From NCBI GenBank assembly GCA_026224825.1, contig JAMFRO010000022.1, forward strand, positions 124,001 through 188,000: DNA of 64,000 bases, read 5' to 3'. The notes under the pieces are model-generated. The model worked only from the letters and a program-made list of their open reading frames with translations. It had not been told where the DNA came from and ran no database searches. Below are positions 17,013-24,892 of this stretch, in pieces. Every line of letters starts with the position of its first letter. The stretch's first letter is position 1. The translations under genes and the position numbers were made by a program. Origin of the DNA: a bacterium (GTDB lineage: Bacteria > Pseudomonadota > Alphaproteobacteria > Acetobacterales > Acetobacteraceae).

Positions 17013-17467
17013 GCGCTGCGTTTCTTTCGCGGCGGCATCTTGCCCGGCCAATCCACCAGATGATGCTCCAGCGGCCCGGCCTCGCGCTCGCTCAAACAGC
17101 GCCCGGCCACGGAAACCCCCGCCTCCACCACGCTCTCAGCCCGGCCCGAGCGCAATGGGTGCCACACCGGCAGCTCCTTGCCCTCCGCCACCAGCCGGTA
17201 AGCGCAGCTCGGCGGCAGCCAGTCGATCTTGCGCAGGCGCTTAGGCGTTAGCTGCACGCAATCCGGCACGCGGGTACGCCGGTTCTGGTAATCGCCGCAG
17301 CGCCCGCTGCTCACATCCAGCAGCCGGCAGGCCACATTGGTGAAACTCACCTCATCGGTAATGTCATCCCGCAATTTATGCAGGCAGCAGCGTCCGCAGC
17401 CGTCGCAGAGTGATTCCCACTCCGCCCGGCTCATCTCTTCAAGCGATTTCTCGTGCCAGAACCCCAT
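17009..17467 (-). CDS. YcgN-family cysteine-cluster protein (UPF0260)
   Basis: Small protein with a conserved cysteine cluster: [11 protein letters not shown] near residues 21-31, then single cysteines in NVACR, GRCGDY, PDCVQL and PSCAYR, a pattern suited to zinc or Fe-S binding. It aligns along its length with E. coli YcgN ([23 protein letters not shown]). Start 17467 (MGFWHEK) is family-like and has GGGTGG just upstream; 17479 and 17524 are alternatives. Function in the family is not established. It is cotranscribed with the downstream metallopeptidase. Confidence 0.92.
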   Translation of the reverse strand: MGFWHEKSLEEMSRAEWESLCDGCGRCCLHKLRDDITDEVSFTNVACRLLDVSSGRCGDYQNRRTRVPDCVQLTPKRLRKIDWLPPSCAYRLVAEGKELPVWHPLRSGRAESVVEAGVSVAGRCLSEREAGPLEHHLVDWPGKMPPRKKRSA

Positions 17468-17579
17468 ACCACCCAGCATATAGGGCAGCGCAAAACCCTG
17501 GCAAACGGAATCACGGCCAAACATAATTAAACCTCTAAGCCATTGCCGCGACACGTCGCGGCATGGCAGAGTTGCACCC

Positions 17580-18542
17580 ATGCTGCGACGCAACCTTATC
17601 GCCGGCCTGGCTCTATCAACGGCTCTCCCCGGCGCCGCCCGCGCCAATGGCTCCTATGGCAGTTTCGTGCAGAAACTGCATGCCCAGGCGCTCGCCGCCG
17701 GCATTCCCGCCAGTATTGCCACCCAGGCCCTGGCCAGCCTCACCACGCCAAACCCCACGGTGCTCAAGCTCGACCACCACCAGGCCGAGTTCACCGAGAC
17801 CTACGCCACCTATTCCTCGCACGCGGTCAGTGCCGCCCGCATCACCAGCGGGCAGAGCAAATACAGCGCCTCCGCCTCCCTGTTCGCCGCCATCACCAGC
17901 CGTTTCGGCGTGTCCGCCGGGCCCATGCTCGGTATCTGGGGGCTGGAGACCAATTACGGCGCCTTCGAGGGCGATATCTACGTCATCGACGCGCTGGCCA
18001 CCCTGGCCTGGGACCGCAACAGCACTTACTTCGCGCATGAGGCCATCAAGGCGATGCAGATCATCGCCAATGGCGATGCCCCCGCCGGCCGGCTCACCGG
18101 CTCCTATGCCGGGGCCATGGGCCAGCCGCAATTCATGCCCAGCGTGTATCTCTCCACCGCCATCTCCTTCAGCGGCTCAGGTGCGCCGGACATCTGGCAT
18201 TCGGACGCGGATGCCCTGGCCTCCATGGCCAATTACCTGGTCAAAGCCGGCTGGCACCCCGGCCAGCCCGCCTCAGAGCCGGTGTATTCCAACCTCACCA
18301 GCGCCGACGGCACCGGGCGTGAGAATGTGCAGAGCATCGGCTACTGGCTGGCGCGCGGCGTGCAACGCCTGCCCGGCGCTACCCCGCTGCCGCAGAATTT
18401 CCCCGCCGCCGTGCTGCTGCCGGACGGCATCTCAGGCCAGGCCTTCTTCGCCTTCCCCAATTTCTCCGTCATCCGCCGCTACAACCCGTCCGATTTCTAT
18501 GCGCTGGCCACGGATGCGCTGGGCCGCTCCATCCTGGCATGA
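17580..18542 (+). CDS. Lytic murein transglycosylase, MltB family
   Basis: Cleaves the glycan strands of peptidoglycan to 1,6-anhydro-MurNAc products. 320 residues with a signal peptide ([22 protein letters not shown]) and no lipobox, so it is periplasmic. The catalytic Glu123 lies in [10 protein letters not shown], followed by [14 protein letters not shown], the family's second motif. It opens a tightly overlapping operon; its stop overlaps the next start by 4 bp. It is divergent from the YcgN gene. Confidence 0.94.
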   Translation: MLRRNLIAGLALSTALPGAARANGSYGSFVQKLHAQALAAGIPASIATQALASLTTPNPTVLKLDHHQAEFTETYATYSSHAVSAARITSGQSKYSASASLFAAITSRFGVSAGPMLGIWGLETNYGAFEGDIYVIDALATLAWDRNSTYFAHEAIKAMQIIANGDAPAGRLTGSYAGAMGQPQFMPSVYLSTAISFSGSGAPDIWHSDADALASMANYLVKAGWHPGQPASEPVYSNLTSADGTGRENVQSIGYWLARGVQRLPGATPLPQNFPAAVLLPDGISGQAFFAFPNFSVIRRYNPSDFYALATDALGRSILA

Positions 18543-19405
18543 TCAACCGCTTCATCCTCGCCCTCACGGCGGTACTGGCCAGTTGCGCCAAATCGCCGCC
18601 GCCGCCGGCCCCCGGCCCGGTCGGCTTCGTCATCGGCGACCCGTATCAAACGGGCGGCGAATGGCGTTACCCGCACGATTTCAACGATTATAACGCCACA
18701 GGCCTCGCCACCATCATCGACCCCAGCCAGGCCGCCGCCTACACCGCCGATAACGAGGTGTTCGATCCCAAAGCCCTCGCCGCCGCCTCGCCGGTGCTGC
18801 AACTGCCCTGCATCGTCACCATCACCAACCTCGTCACAGGCCAGTCGCTGGATGTGCGGGTGAATGACCGCGGCCCGAACCTGCCCGGCCGGCTCATCGC
18901 CGTCACCCCGCATGTGGCGCAGCTCCTCAATTTCCCGGGCGGCGGGGTGGTCGAGGTCGAGGTGAAACTCAACCAGGCTCTCTCCATGCAGCTCGCGGGC
19001 GCGCTGGGCGATGGCCCCAAACTCACGGCCGCCCCGGTTGCCAGCATCACCACGCAAGCTCTTAACGCCCCCGGCAGCGCGCCCGGCGCGGCGCAGCAGC
19101 TCAACCCCGCCGCCACTGCCGGTACGGCGGCCGCCACGGTCACCCTGCCCGGCACGCTCACCAACGGTTACCCGGCCCCCGGCCCGCTGTTCGTGCAGAT
19201 ACCCGGCTTCGGCTCGCTGAACAGCGCCTATGGCGCCATGGCCCGCGTGCCCGAGCTGCAAGCCCATGTCGTGCCCCAGCCGGAGGCCGACCGCAGCTAT
19301 TTCGCCGTGCTCATCGGCCCGTACCATTCCGTGGCCGATGGCGATGCCGCACTCCAGCAAGTGCTCAACGACGGCATCACCGATCCGGAGTTAATCGTTA
19401 GATGA
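18539..19405 (+). CDS. rlpA: RlpA-like septal-ring lipoprotein with SPOR domain
   Basis: 288 residues. Lipoprotein signal with lipobox LASC (Cys16). A double-psi beta-barrel (RlpA) domain follows with YPHDFNDYNATGLATI and the conserved VNDRGPNLPGRLI. After an Ala/Pro-rich linker, the C-terminus (about 215-288) resembles a SPOR domain: FVQIPGFGSLNSAYGAM and FAVLIGPYHSVADGDAAL. It probably acts at denuded septal glycan. It overlaps both neighbours by 4 bp. In many relatives a D,D-carboxypeptidase gene lies between rlpA and tmk; here it is absent. Confidence 0.9.
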   Translation: MINRFILALTAVLASCAKSPPPPAPGPVGFVIGDPYQTGGEWRYPHDFNDYNATGLATIIDPSQAAAYTADNEVFDPKALAAASPVLQLPCIVTITNLVTGQSLDVRVNDRGPNLPGRLIAVTPHVAQLLNFPGGGVVEVEVKLNQALSMQLAGALGDGPKLTAAPVASITTQALNAPGSAPGAAQQLNPAATAGTAAATVTLPGTLTNGYPAPGPLFVQIPGFGSLNSAYGAMARVPELQAHVVPQPEADRSYFAVLIGPYHSVADGDAALQQVLNDGITDPELIVR

Positions 19406-20028
19406 CCATCGCCCGCCCCGGGCTGTTCATCACGCTGGAAGGCGGGGAGGGGGCCGGCAAATCCACCGCCGCCCGTGGCCTGGCCAGCCTGTTCCAGGCC
19501 GAGGGTGCGGAAGTGATCCTCACCCGCGAGCCCGGCGGCACACCGGGTGCGGAGGCCATCCGCGCCCTGCTGCTGGGCGATGTCCCGCTCGATGCCCTGG
19601 CCCAGACCATGCTGCATTTCGCCGCCCGCGCGGACCATGCCCAAACCGTGCTGCGCCCGGCCCTGGCGCGCGGCGCGGTGATCATCTGCGACCGCTATTA
19701 CGATTCCACCATGGCCTATCAGGCCTACGGCCAAGGCGTGCCCATTGAGGCCGTCGCCGCCCTCATCCGCCTGGTCGATCTGCACCCGGACATCACCTTC
19801 CTGCTCGACCTGCCCGCCGCCACGGCGGAAGCCCGGCTCACCTCCCGCGCCTCCGGCAGCGACCGCTACGAGGCCATGGGCCGCGATTTCATGGCCCGCG
19901 TCGCCGCCGGCTTCCAATCCATCGCCGCCGCCGCACCGGGGCGCTTCGCGGTTATCGATGCCGCACAGAGCCCGGAGGCGGTGGTTTTCAGCATGCGCGC
20001 CGCCATAAGGGCCAGGGCAGGGCGATGA
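19402..20028 (+). CDS. tmk: Thymidylate kinase
   Basis: Phosphorylates dTMP to dTDP. 208 residues. P-loop GGEGAGKST at 14-22, the DR(Y/H) motif in CDRYYDSTMAYQ, and the substrate-binding REPGGTP. The LID-like stretch (RLTSRASGSDRYE) is short with a basic residue pattern of bacterial type II enzymes. It sits in the overlapping rlpA-tmk-holB-metG-tatD string, with 4-bp overlaps on both sides. Confidence 0.96.
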   Translation: MTIARPGLFITLEGGEGAGKSTAARGLASLFQAEGAEVILTREPGGTPGAEAIRALLLGDVPLDALAQTMLHFAARADHAQTVLRPALARGAVIICDRYYDSTMAYQAYGQGVPIEAVAALIRLVDLHPDITFLLDLPAATAEARLTSRASGSDRYEAMGRDFMARVAAGFQSIAAAAPGRFAVIDAAQSPEAVVFSMRAAIRARAGR

Positions 20029-21005
20029 CCCCCGAGCCCCGCGCCAACCCGCTGCTCCAGGGGCATGAGGCCGCCATGGCCTCGCTGCACCACGCCGCCA
20101 CCTCCGGCCGGCTGCACCACGGCTGGCTGTTCACGGGCCCGCCCGGCATCGGCAAGGCCACTCTGGCTTTCAGGTTTGCCCGCTGGCTGCTGGCCGGCGG
20201 CCAGACCACGGACCTCTCTATCCCCGAGACCGCGCCGCTGTTCCGCCGCGTCGCCGCCGCCACGCACCCGGATCTCTTCACCGCCGAGCGCCGCATCAAC
20301 GAGAAGACAGAGAAGCTGCAAGGCGAGATCGTCATCGCCACCATACGCGAGGCGAACAAGTTCATGCGCCTCACCCCGGCCGAGGGCGGCTGGCGCGTCA
20401 TCATCGTGGATGGCGCCGAGGATATGAACCCCAACACCGCCAACGCGCTGTTGAAAATGCTGGAGGAGCCGCCACCCCGCGCCATCCTCCTCCTCACCAC
20501 GGCTGCCCCCGGCCGTTTGCTCCCCACCATCCGCAGCCGCTGCCGCGTTTTGCCCATGGCGGCCCTGCCCGAACCGGACATGCAGGCGCTGCTGGCGGAA
20601 TACGCCCCGCAACTGGGGGCATCCGAACGCGCCCGGCTGGTGGAGCTGGCCGAAGGCAGCATCGGCAACGCCTTGGCCCTGGCCGCCGAGGACGGTATCG
20701 CTTTGGCAGCCCTGGTGGATGAAGCCCTGGACGCCCCGGTAAAACCCGCCCGCGCCCAGGCCATCGCCGACACCGTCGCCCGCACGGTGGAAGGCGTGGA
20801 TAAATTCGAGACCTTCTTCTCCCTCCTGCGCGCCCGGCTCGCCGCCCGCACAAGGCAGGAAGCCCGTAATGGCGGGGGCCAACAGCTTGCGGGGGCCGTC
20901 GGCCTCTGGCAGGAATTCGGCCGGATGGAGCGCGAGGTTCTGCTCCTCAATCTCGATAAACGCGCGGCCATCGTCGTCGCCCTCACACGATTACATCTCA
21001 CGTAA
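20025..21005 (+). CDS. holB: DNA polymerase III subunit delta'
   Basis: Clamp-loader subunit, 326 residues. AAA+ N-domain with GPPGIGKATLAFRFA as Walker A. The MNPNTANALLKMLEEPPP stretch is the hallmark of DnaX/HolB clamp-loader proteins, and SRCRVLPM the SRC sensor motif. The first zinc-binding cysteines of gamma/tau are absent, as usual for delta'. Overlaps tmk by 4 bp; metG starts 12 bp downstream. Confidence 0.94.
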   Translation: MTPEPRANPLLQGHEAAMASLHHAATSGRLHHGWLFTGPPGIGKATLAFRFARWLLAGGQTTDLSIPETAPLFRRVAAATHPDLFTAERRINEKTEKLQGEIVIATIREANKFMRLTPAEGGWRVIIVDGAEDMNPNTANALLKMLEEPPPRAILLLTTAAPGRLLPTIRSRCRVLPMAALPEPDMQALLAEYAPQLGASERARLVELAEGSIGNALALAAEDGIALAALVDEALDAPVKPARAQAIADTVARTVEGVDKFETFFSLLRARLAARTRQEARNGGGQQLAGAVGLWQEFGRMEREVLLLNLDKRAAIVVALTRLHLT

Positions 21006-21017
21006 GTAGCACAGGTC

Positions 21018-22565
21018 ATGACCAAGACATTCTACATCACCACGCCGATCTATTACGTGAACGGCGCCCCGCATCTGGGTCACGCCTACACCTCCGTCGC
21101 CGCCGACGTGCTGGCCCGCTGGCACCGGCTGGAGGGGCATGACGTGTTCTTTCTCACCGGCACGGATGAGCACGGCCAGAAGGTCGAAGCCGCCGCCAAG
21201 CTCGCCGGCATCCCGCCGCAGGAATTTACCGACCGCGTTTCCGATGATTTCAAGGACATGGCGCGGGTCATGAACATCTCGAATGATGACTTCATCCGCA
21301 CCACCGAGCCACGCCACAAGGCCGCCGCTGCCGATATCTGGCTGAAATTGCAGGAGAATGGCTTCATCTACCTCGGCGCCTACGAGGGCTGGTACGCCGT
21401 GCGCGACGAAGCTTTTTACGACGAGGACGAGACCGAAAAAAAACCGGACGGCACCCGCATCGCCACTTCCAGCGGTGCTACGGTGGAATGGGTCGTCGAG
21501 CCCAGTTATTTCTTCAAACTCAGTGCCTTCCAGGATAAGTTGCTGGAACTCTATGAAGCCAACCCCGGCTTCATCGGCCCCCAGGCCAAGCGCAATGAGA
21601 TCACCTCCTTCGTAAAATCCGGCCTGCGCGACCTCTCCATCAGCCGCACCTCCTTCTCCTGGGGCATTCCCGTACCCGGCGACGAGAAGCATGTGATGTA
21701 TGTCTGGCTGGACGCGCTGGTGAACTACCTCTCAGCCTGCGGCTACCCCGACCTCAGCGGGCCGCGCGGCAAATACTGGCCGGCGAATGTGCATCTGGTG
21801 GGCAAGGAGATCATCCGCTTCCACGCCGTCATCTGGCCCGCCATCCTCATGGCCGCCAATCTGCCGCTGCCCGCCCGCGTCTTCAGCCATGGCTGGTGGA
21901 CGGTCGAGGGCGAGAAAATGAGCAAATCCGTCGGCAATGTCACCGATGTACGCGAGCTTGTGGCGGAATTCGGCCTGGACCAGGTGCGCTACTTCCTCCT
22001 CCGCGAAGTCCCCTTCGGCAATGACGGCGATTTCTCCCGCCGGGCGCTGATCGGCCGCATCAATTCAGACCTCGCCAACGGGCTGGGCAACCTCGCCCAG
22101 CGCACGCTCTCCTTCATCAACAAAAACGCCGGCGCCGTGGTGCCGCCCAAAGGCAGACTGCAGGAAGCGGACCTCGTACTTCTTGAACAATGTTCACAAT
22201 TGCCGGAGAAGGTGAGGGGCGCTATCGGCCGCCTCGCCTTCCACGAGGCGCTGGACGAGATCTGGCGCCTGATCCGCGCTGCGGACGGCTATATCGACCG
22301 CGAGGCCCCCTGGAGCCTGCGCAAGACCGACACCGCCCGCATGAACAGCGTTCTCTACGTGCTGTGCGCCACTTTGCGCAGCATCGGCGTGGTGCTCCAG
22401 CCCTTTATGCCCGAGCAGGTAGGCAGATTGCTGGATTATCTGGGTGTTGGCGACGATCGTTCACTCACCATATTGGACTCAGCCCTCGCCGAAGGCATTT
22501 TGCTCCCCGCCCCCGCCGGATTATTCCCCCGCATTGTGGAGGAGCAGAAAAATGCTGATCGATAG
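21018..22565 (+). CDS. metG: Methionyl-tRNA synthetase
   Basis: Class I aminoacyl-tRNA synthetase, 515 residues, the short form without the C-terminal EMAP dimerisation domain. HIGH motif as HLGH (19-22), KMSKS intact at about residue 300 (GEKMSKSVGN). The connective domain has no four-cysteine zinc knuckle, consistent with the zinc-free MetG2-like type found in Alphaproteobacteria. The stop lies within the tatD start region. Confidence 0.97.
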   Translation: MTKTFYITTPIYYVNGAPHLGHAYTSVAADVLARWHRLEGHDVFFLTGTDEHGQKVEAAAKLAGIPPQEFTDRVSDDFKDMARVMNISNDDFIRTTEPRHKAAAADIWLKLQENGFIYLGAYEGWYAVRDEAFYDEDETEKKPDGTRIATSSGATVEWVVEPSYFFKLSAFQDKLLELYEANPGFIGPQAKRNEITSFVKSGLRDLSISRTSFSWGIPVPGDEKHVMYVWLDALVNYLSACGYPDLSGPRGKYWPANVHLVGKEIIRFHAVIWPAILMAANLPLPARVFSHGWWTVEGEKMSKSVGNVTDVRELVAEFGLDQVRYFLLREVPFGNDGDFSRRALIGRINSDLANGLGNLAQRTLSFINKNAGAVVPPKGRLQEADLVLLEQCSQLPEKVRGAIGRLAFHEALDEIWRLIRAADGYIDREAPWSLRKTDTARMNSVLYVLCATLRSIGVVLQPFMPEQVGRLLDYLGVGDDRSLTILDSALAEGILLPAPAGLFPRIVEEQKNADR

Positions 22566-23361
22566 CCATTGCCATCTCGATTATTTCGCCGAACCCGGCG
22601 AGCAGGCGGAGGTCATCGCACGCGCCATGGCGGCCGGCGTGGGCGAGATGGTGACCATCGGCGTCACCTTCGAGAAATCAAAACAAGCCATTGAGATTGC
22701 GGAAAAATTTGATAACGTCTGGGCCTGCGTCGGGGTCCACCCCAACCATGCGGCGGATGTCACCCCGGTGGTCGAGCCGGAAGCCCTCGCCGCACTGGCT
22801 AACCACCGCAAAGTCATAGGCATAGGTGAAACCGGGCTGGATTATTTCTACGATCACGCCCCGAAGGATTTCCAGCAGCAGAACTTCCGCGCCAACATCC
22901 GCGCCGCCCAACTCTCCGGCCTGCCGCTCTGCATCCACGCCCGCGACGCCGATGACGATGTGGCGCGGATATTGCGCGAGGAGCGGGCGCAAGGCGGCGA
23001 ATTTCCCTTCCTACTGCATTGTTTTTCCTCCTCATTGGAGCTGGCCCAGGCAGCTCTGGAGATGGGCGGCTATATCTCCTTCTCCGGCATGATCACCTTC
23101 CCCAAGGGCCAAAACGTGCGGGACGTGGCGGTGCAGATCCCGCTGGACCGGCTGCTGGTGGAAACAGACTCCCCGTACCTTGCCCCGGTGCCACAGCGGG
23201 GCAAGCGCAACGAGCCGGCCTTTACCGCACATACGGCAAAATATTTGTCCAATCTCAAAGGTTTATCGGAAGAATCTTTGGCTGAACTCACCACAAGCAA
23301 TTTCCGAACATTGTTCAAGAAAGCCCGCTTTGGGGAAGCCCGCTTTGGGGAAGCAGTGTGA
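22552..23361 (+). CDS. tatD: TatD-family metal-dependent DNase
   Basis: Amidohydrolase-fold nuclease, 269 residues. Start 22552 (MLIDSHCHLDY) has GGAGGAG upstream and overlaps the metG stop. Metal ligands visible: HCH at about 6-8, Glu in GIGETGLDYFYD, His in CIHARDADDD, His in LLHCFSS and the Asp in VETDSPYLAP. The last codons hold a perfect 15-bp tandem duplication giving ARFGE twice before the stop. The stop overlaps the next gene's GTG. Confidence 0.94.
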   Translation: MLIDSHCHLDYFAEPGEQAEVIARAMAAGVGEMVTIGVTFEKSKQAIEIAEKFDNVWACVGVHPNHAADVTPVVEPEALAALANHRKVIGIGETGLDYFYDHAPKDFQQQNFRANIRAAQLSGLPLCIHARDADDDVARILREERAQGGEFPFLLHCFSSSLELAQAALEMGGYISFSGMITFPKGQNVRDVAVQIPLDRLLVETDSPYLAPVPQRGKRNEPAFTAHTAKYLSNLKGLSEESLAELTTSNFRTLFKKARFGEARFGEAV

Positions 23362-24155
23362 AAATCACGCTGCTGGGCACCGGCGGCTCGGCCGGTCTGC
23401 CGCAGATCGGCGGCCCGGACGGACGCGGTGACTGGGGCAAGGCCGACCCCGCCGAGCCGCGCAACCGCCGCAGCCGTGCCAGCATCGTCATCCAAACCTC
23501 TGATGATAAAAACATTCTGGTCGATACCGGCCCGGACATGCGGCTCCAGCTCATCGCCAACGCCGTCCCCCGCATCGATGCGGTCATCTTCACCCACACC
23601 CATGCCGACCACATCGCCGGGCTGGATGATATCCGCATCCTCAACCGCATCATCGACGCCCCCATGCCAGCCTATGCCAGTGCGCAGGTATGGGAGGATC
23701 TGAAACGCCGTTTCGACTACGCCTTTCTCCCCATCACAGGCAATTTCTACGGCCGCCCGGTGCTGCGGGACCACACGCTAATCCCTGGTGAACCCATTGA
23801 GATTGCAGGTCTAAAAATCAACACCATGGATCAGGACCATGGCTACAGCCGTTCACTCGGCCTGCGCATCGGCAACGCTGCCTACTGCACGGATGTGGTG
23901 CGTATGGACGAAGCCCAGCTCGCCGCTTTGCAAGGGCTGGACCTGCTCATCATCGATTGCTTTTCCATGGAAAAAAACCACCCCACCCATGCCGGCCTGC
24001 CGAATGTGCTCGCCTGGGTGGAGGCGCTGCGCCCCACCCGCACCATCCTCACCCATATGGGCCCGACAATGGATTTTTCCGCCCTCACCGCCATGCTGCC
24101 ACCCGGCGTCGAGCCTGGTTATGACGGCATGGTGCTGGAATTAGCCGCCCCTTAA
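23358..24155 (+). CDS. MBL-fold hydrolase, PhnP/YcbL-like
   Basis: Metallo-beta-lactamase-fold protein, 265 residues, with a GTG start overlapping the tatD stop (GTGA). The zinc motif is HTHADH in VIFTHTHADHIAGLDD, with later ligands in MDQDHGY, DCFS and THMGPT. N-terminal LLGTGGSAGLPQIGG is characteristic of the PhnP-like group that cleaves cyclic phosphodiesters. Last gene of the cluster that begins at 17580; this MBL gene commonly follows tatD in Alphaproteobacteria. Confidence 0.92.
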   Translation: MKITLLGTGGSAGLPQIGGPDGRGDWGKADPAEPRNRRSRASIVIQTSDDKNILVDTGPDMRLQLIANAVPRIDAVIFTHTHADHIAGLDDIRILNRIIDAPMPAYASAQVWEDLKRRFDYAFLPITGNFYGRPVLRDHTLIPGEPIEIAGLKINTMDQDHGYSRSLGLRIGNAAYCTDVVRMDEAQLAALQGLDLLIIDCFSMEKNHPTHAGLPNVLAWVEALRPTRTILTHMGPTMDFSALTAMLPPGVEPGYDGMVLELAAP

Positions 24156-24179
24156 CCCGGCCGATGGTGAATAAGCGCC

Positions 24180-24557
24180 ATGACTCTGCGCAGCTTCTCC
24201 ACTGAAAAATACCGCTTCAGCCAGACGAGCAAAACCCCGGCGCCGGAACAAGCCGGGCCGCCGGGCCGCAGCCCGCGCCGGCTCGTCACCGGCGTGGCGC
24301 TCACGGCGCAAAAATCCCGGCTGATTTTCACCCTGCCGGAAGGTGTGGTGCTGGCTTTCCAATGCCGCGTTATCGATGTCGCCAATGGCGGCTACGGCAT
24401 CCGCCTGCTGGGCACGGTGCCTTTGCCGCCGGATTGCCAGACGGGCACATTGGCGATGCTGGAGCAGGCCGATAAATCGCTCACCCCGGTGGAATTACGC
24501 TGGGTCGCGGGAGACAAAATCGGGCTGAAACGCCTGCCGCGCCATTATGGCGTCTGA
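24180..24557 (+). CDS. PilZ-like domain protein
   Basis: 125-residue protein. The central part (about 40-118) looks like a small beta-barrel of PilZ type: RLIFTLPEGVVLAFQCRVIDVANGGYGIRLLG. The DxxxxGG-like step is VANGGYGI; the upstream basic RSPRRLVTG could stand for RxxxR. The c-di-GMP link is therefore only plausible. The following gene is a clear paralogue, and the two overlap by 11 bp. Starts 25 bp after the MBL gene. Confidence 0.55.
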   Translation: MTLRSFSTEKYRFSQTSKTPAPEQAGPPGRSPRRLVTGVALTAQKSRLIFTLPEGVVLAFQCRVIDVANGGYGIRLLGTVPLPPDCQTGTLAMLEQADKSLTPVELRWVAGDKIGLKRLPRHYGV

Positions 24558-24892
24558 GCTGCCGTATTTTCTGCTCCGCCCGCGCGGGGGCGCCGGCTTG
24601 CGGCCGCACCGTGCCCCGCGCCGCCCATCCACCGGCACATTGCTGGCGCAGCAATGCCGGCTGATTTTCGATCCGCGCCACGGCGCCTACGCCGCATATT
24701 CCTGCCTGGTCACCGACACCGCCAATGGCGGCTATGGCATCTGCCTGATCAACACCCGCCTCGGCCCGGACCATCTGGCGGGGATGGACGCGTTTCTGGA
24801 ACAGCCGGATAAAAACCCTCATCCCAGTGGAATTGCGCTGGGTGAGGGGGCCGAAAATCGGGCTGAAACGGCTGCCGCGCGGGCGCGCTTAA
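24547..24892 (+). pseudogene. Frameshifted paralogue of the PilZ-like protein
   Basis: Aligns with its neighbour at 24180 through RLIF, TANGGYGI and LEQPDK, then loses homology exactly at a run of five A (24811-24815). Dropping one A restores VELRWV..KIGLKRLP and a stop at 24890-24892, matching the end of the first copy (VELRWVAGDKIGLKRLP). Unshifted, the frame runs on for 1.7 kb antisense to the ThDP gene and is meaningless. This is either a true +1 mutation, a base-call error in a homopolymer, or slippage. The corrected stop overlaps that of the convergent ThDP gene by 4 bp. Confidence 0.82.
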
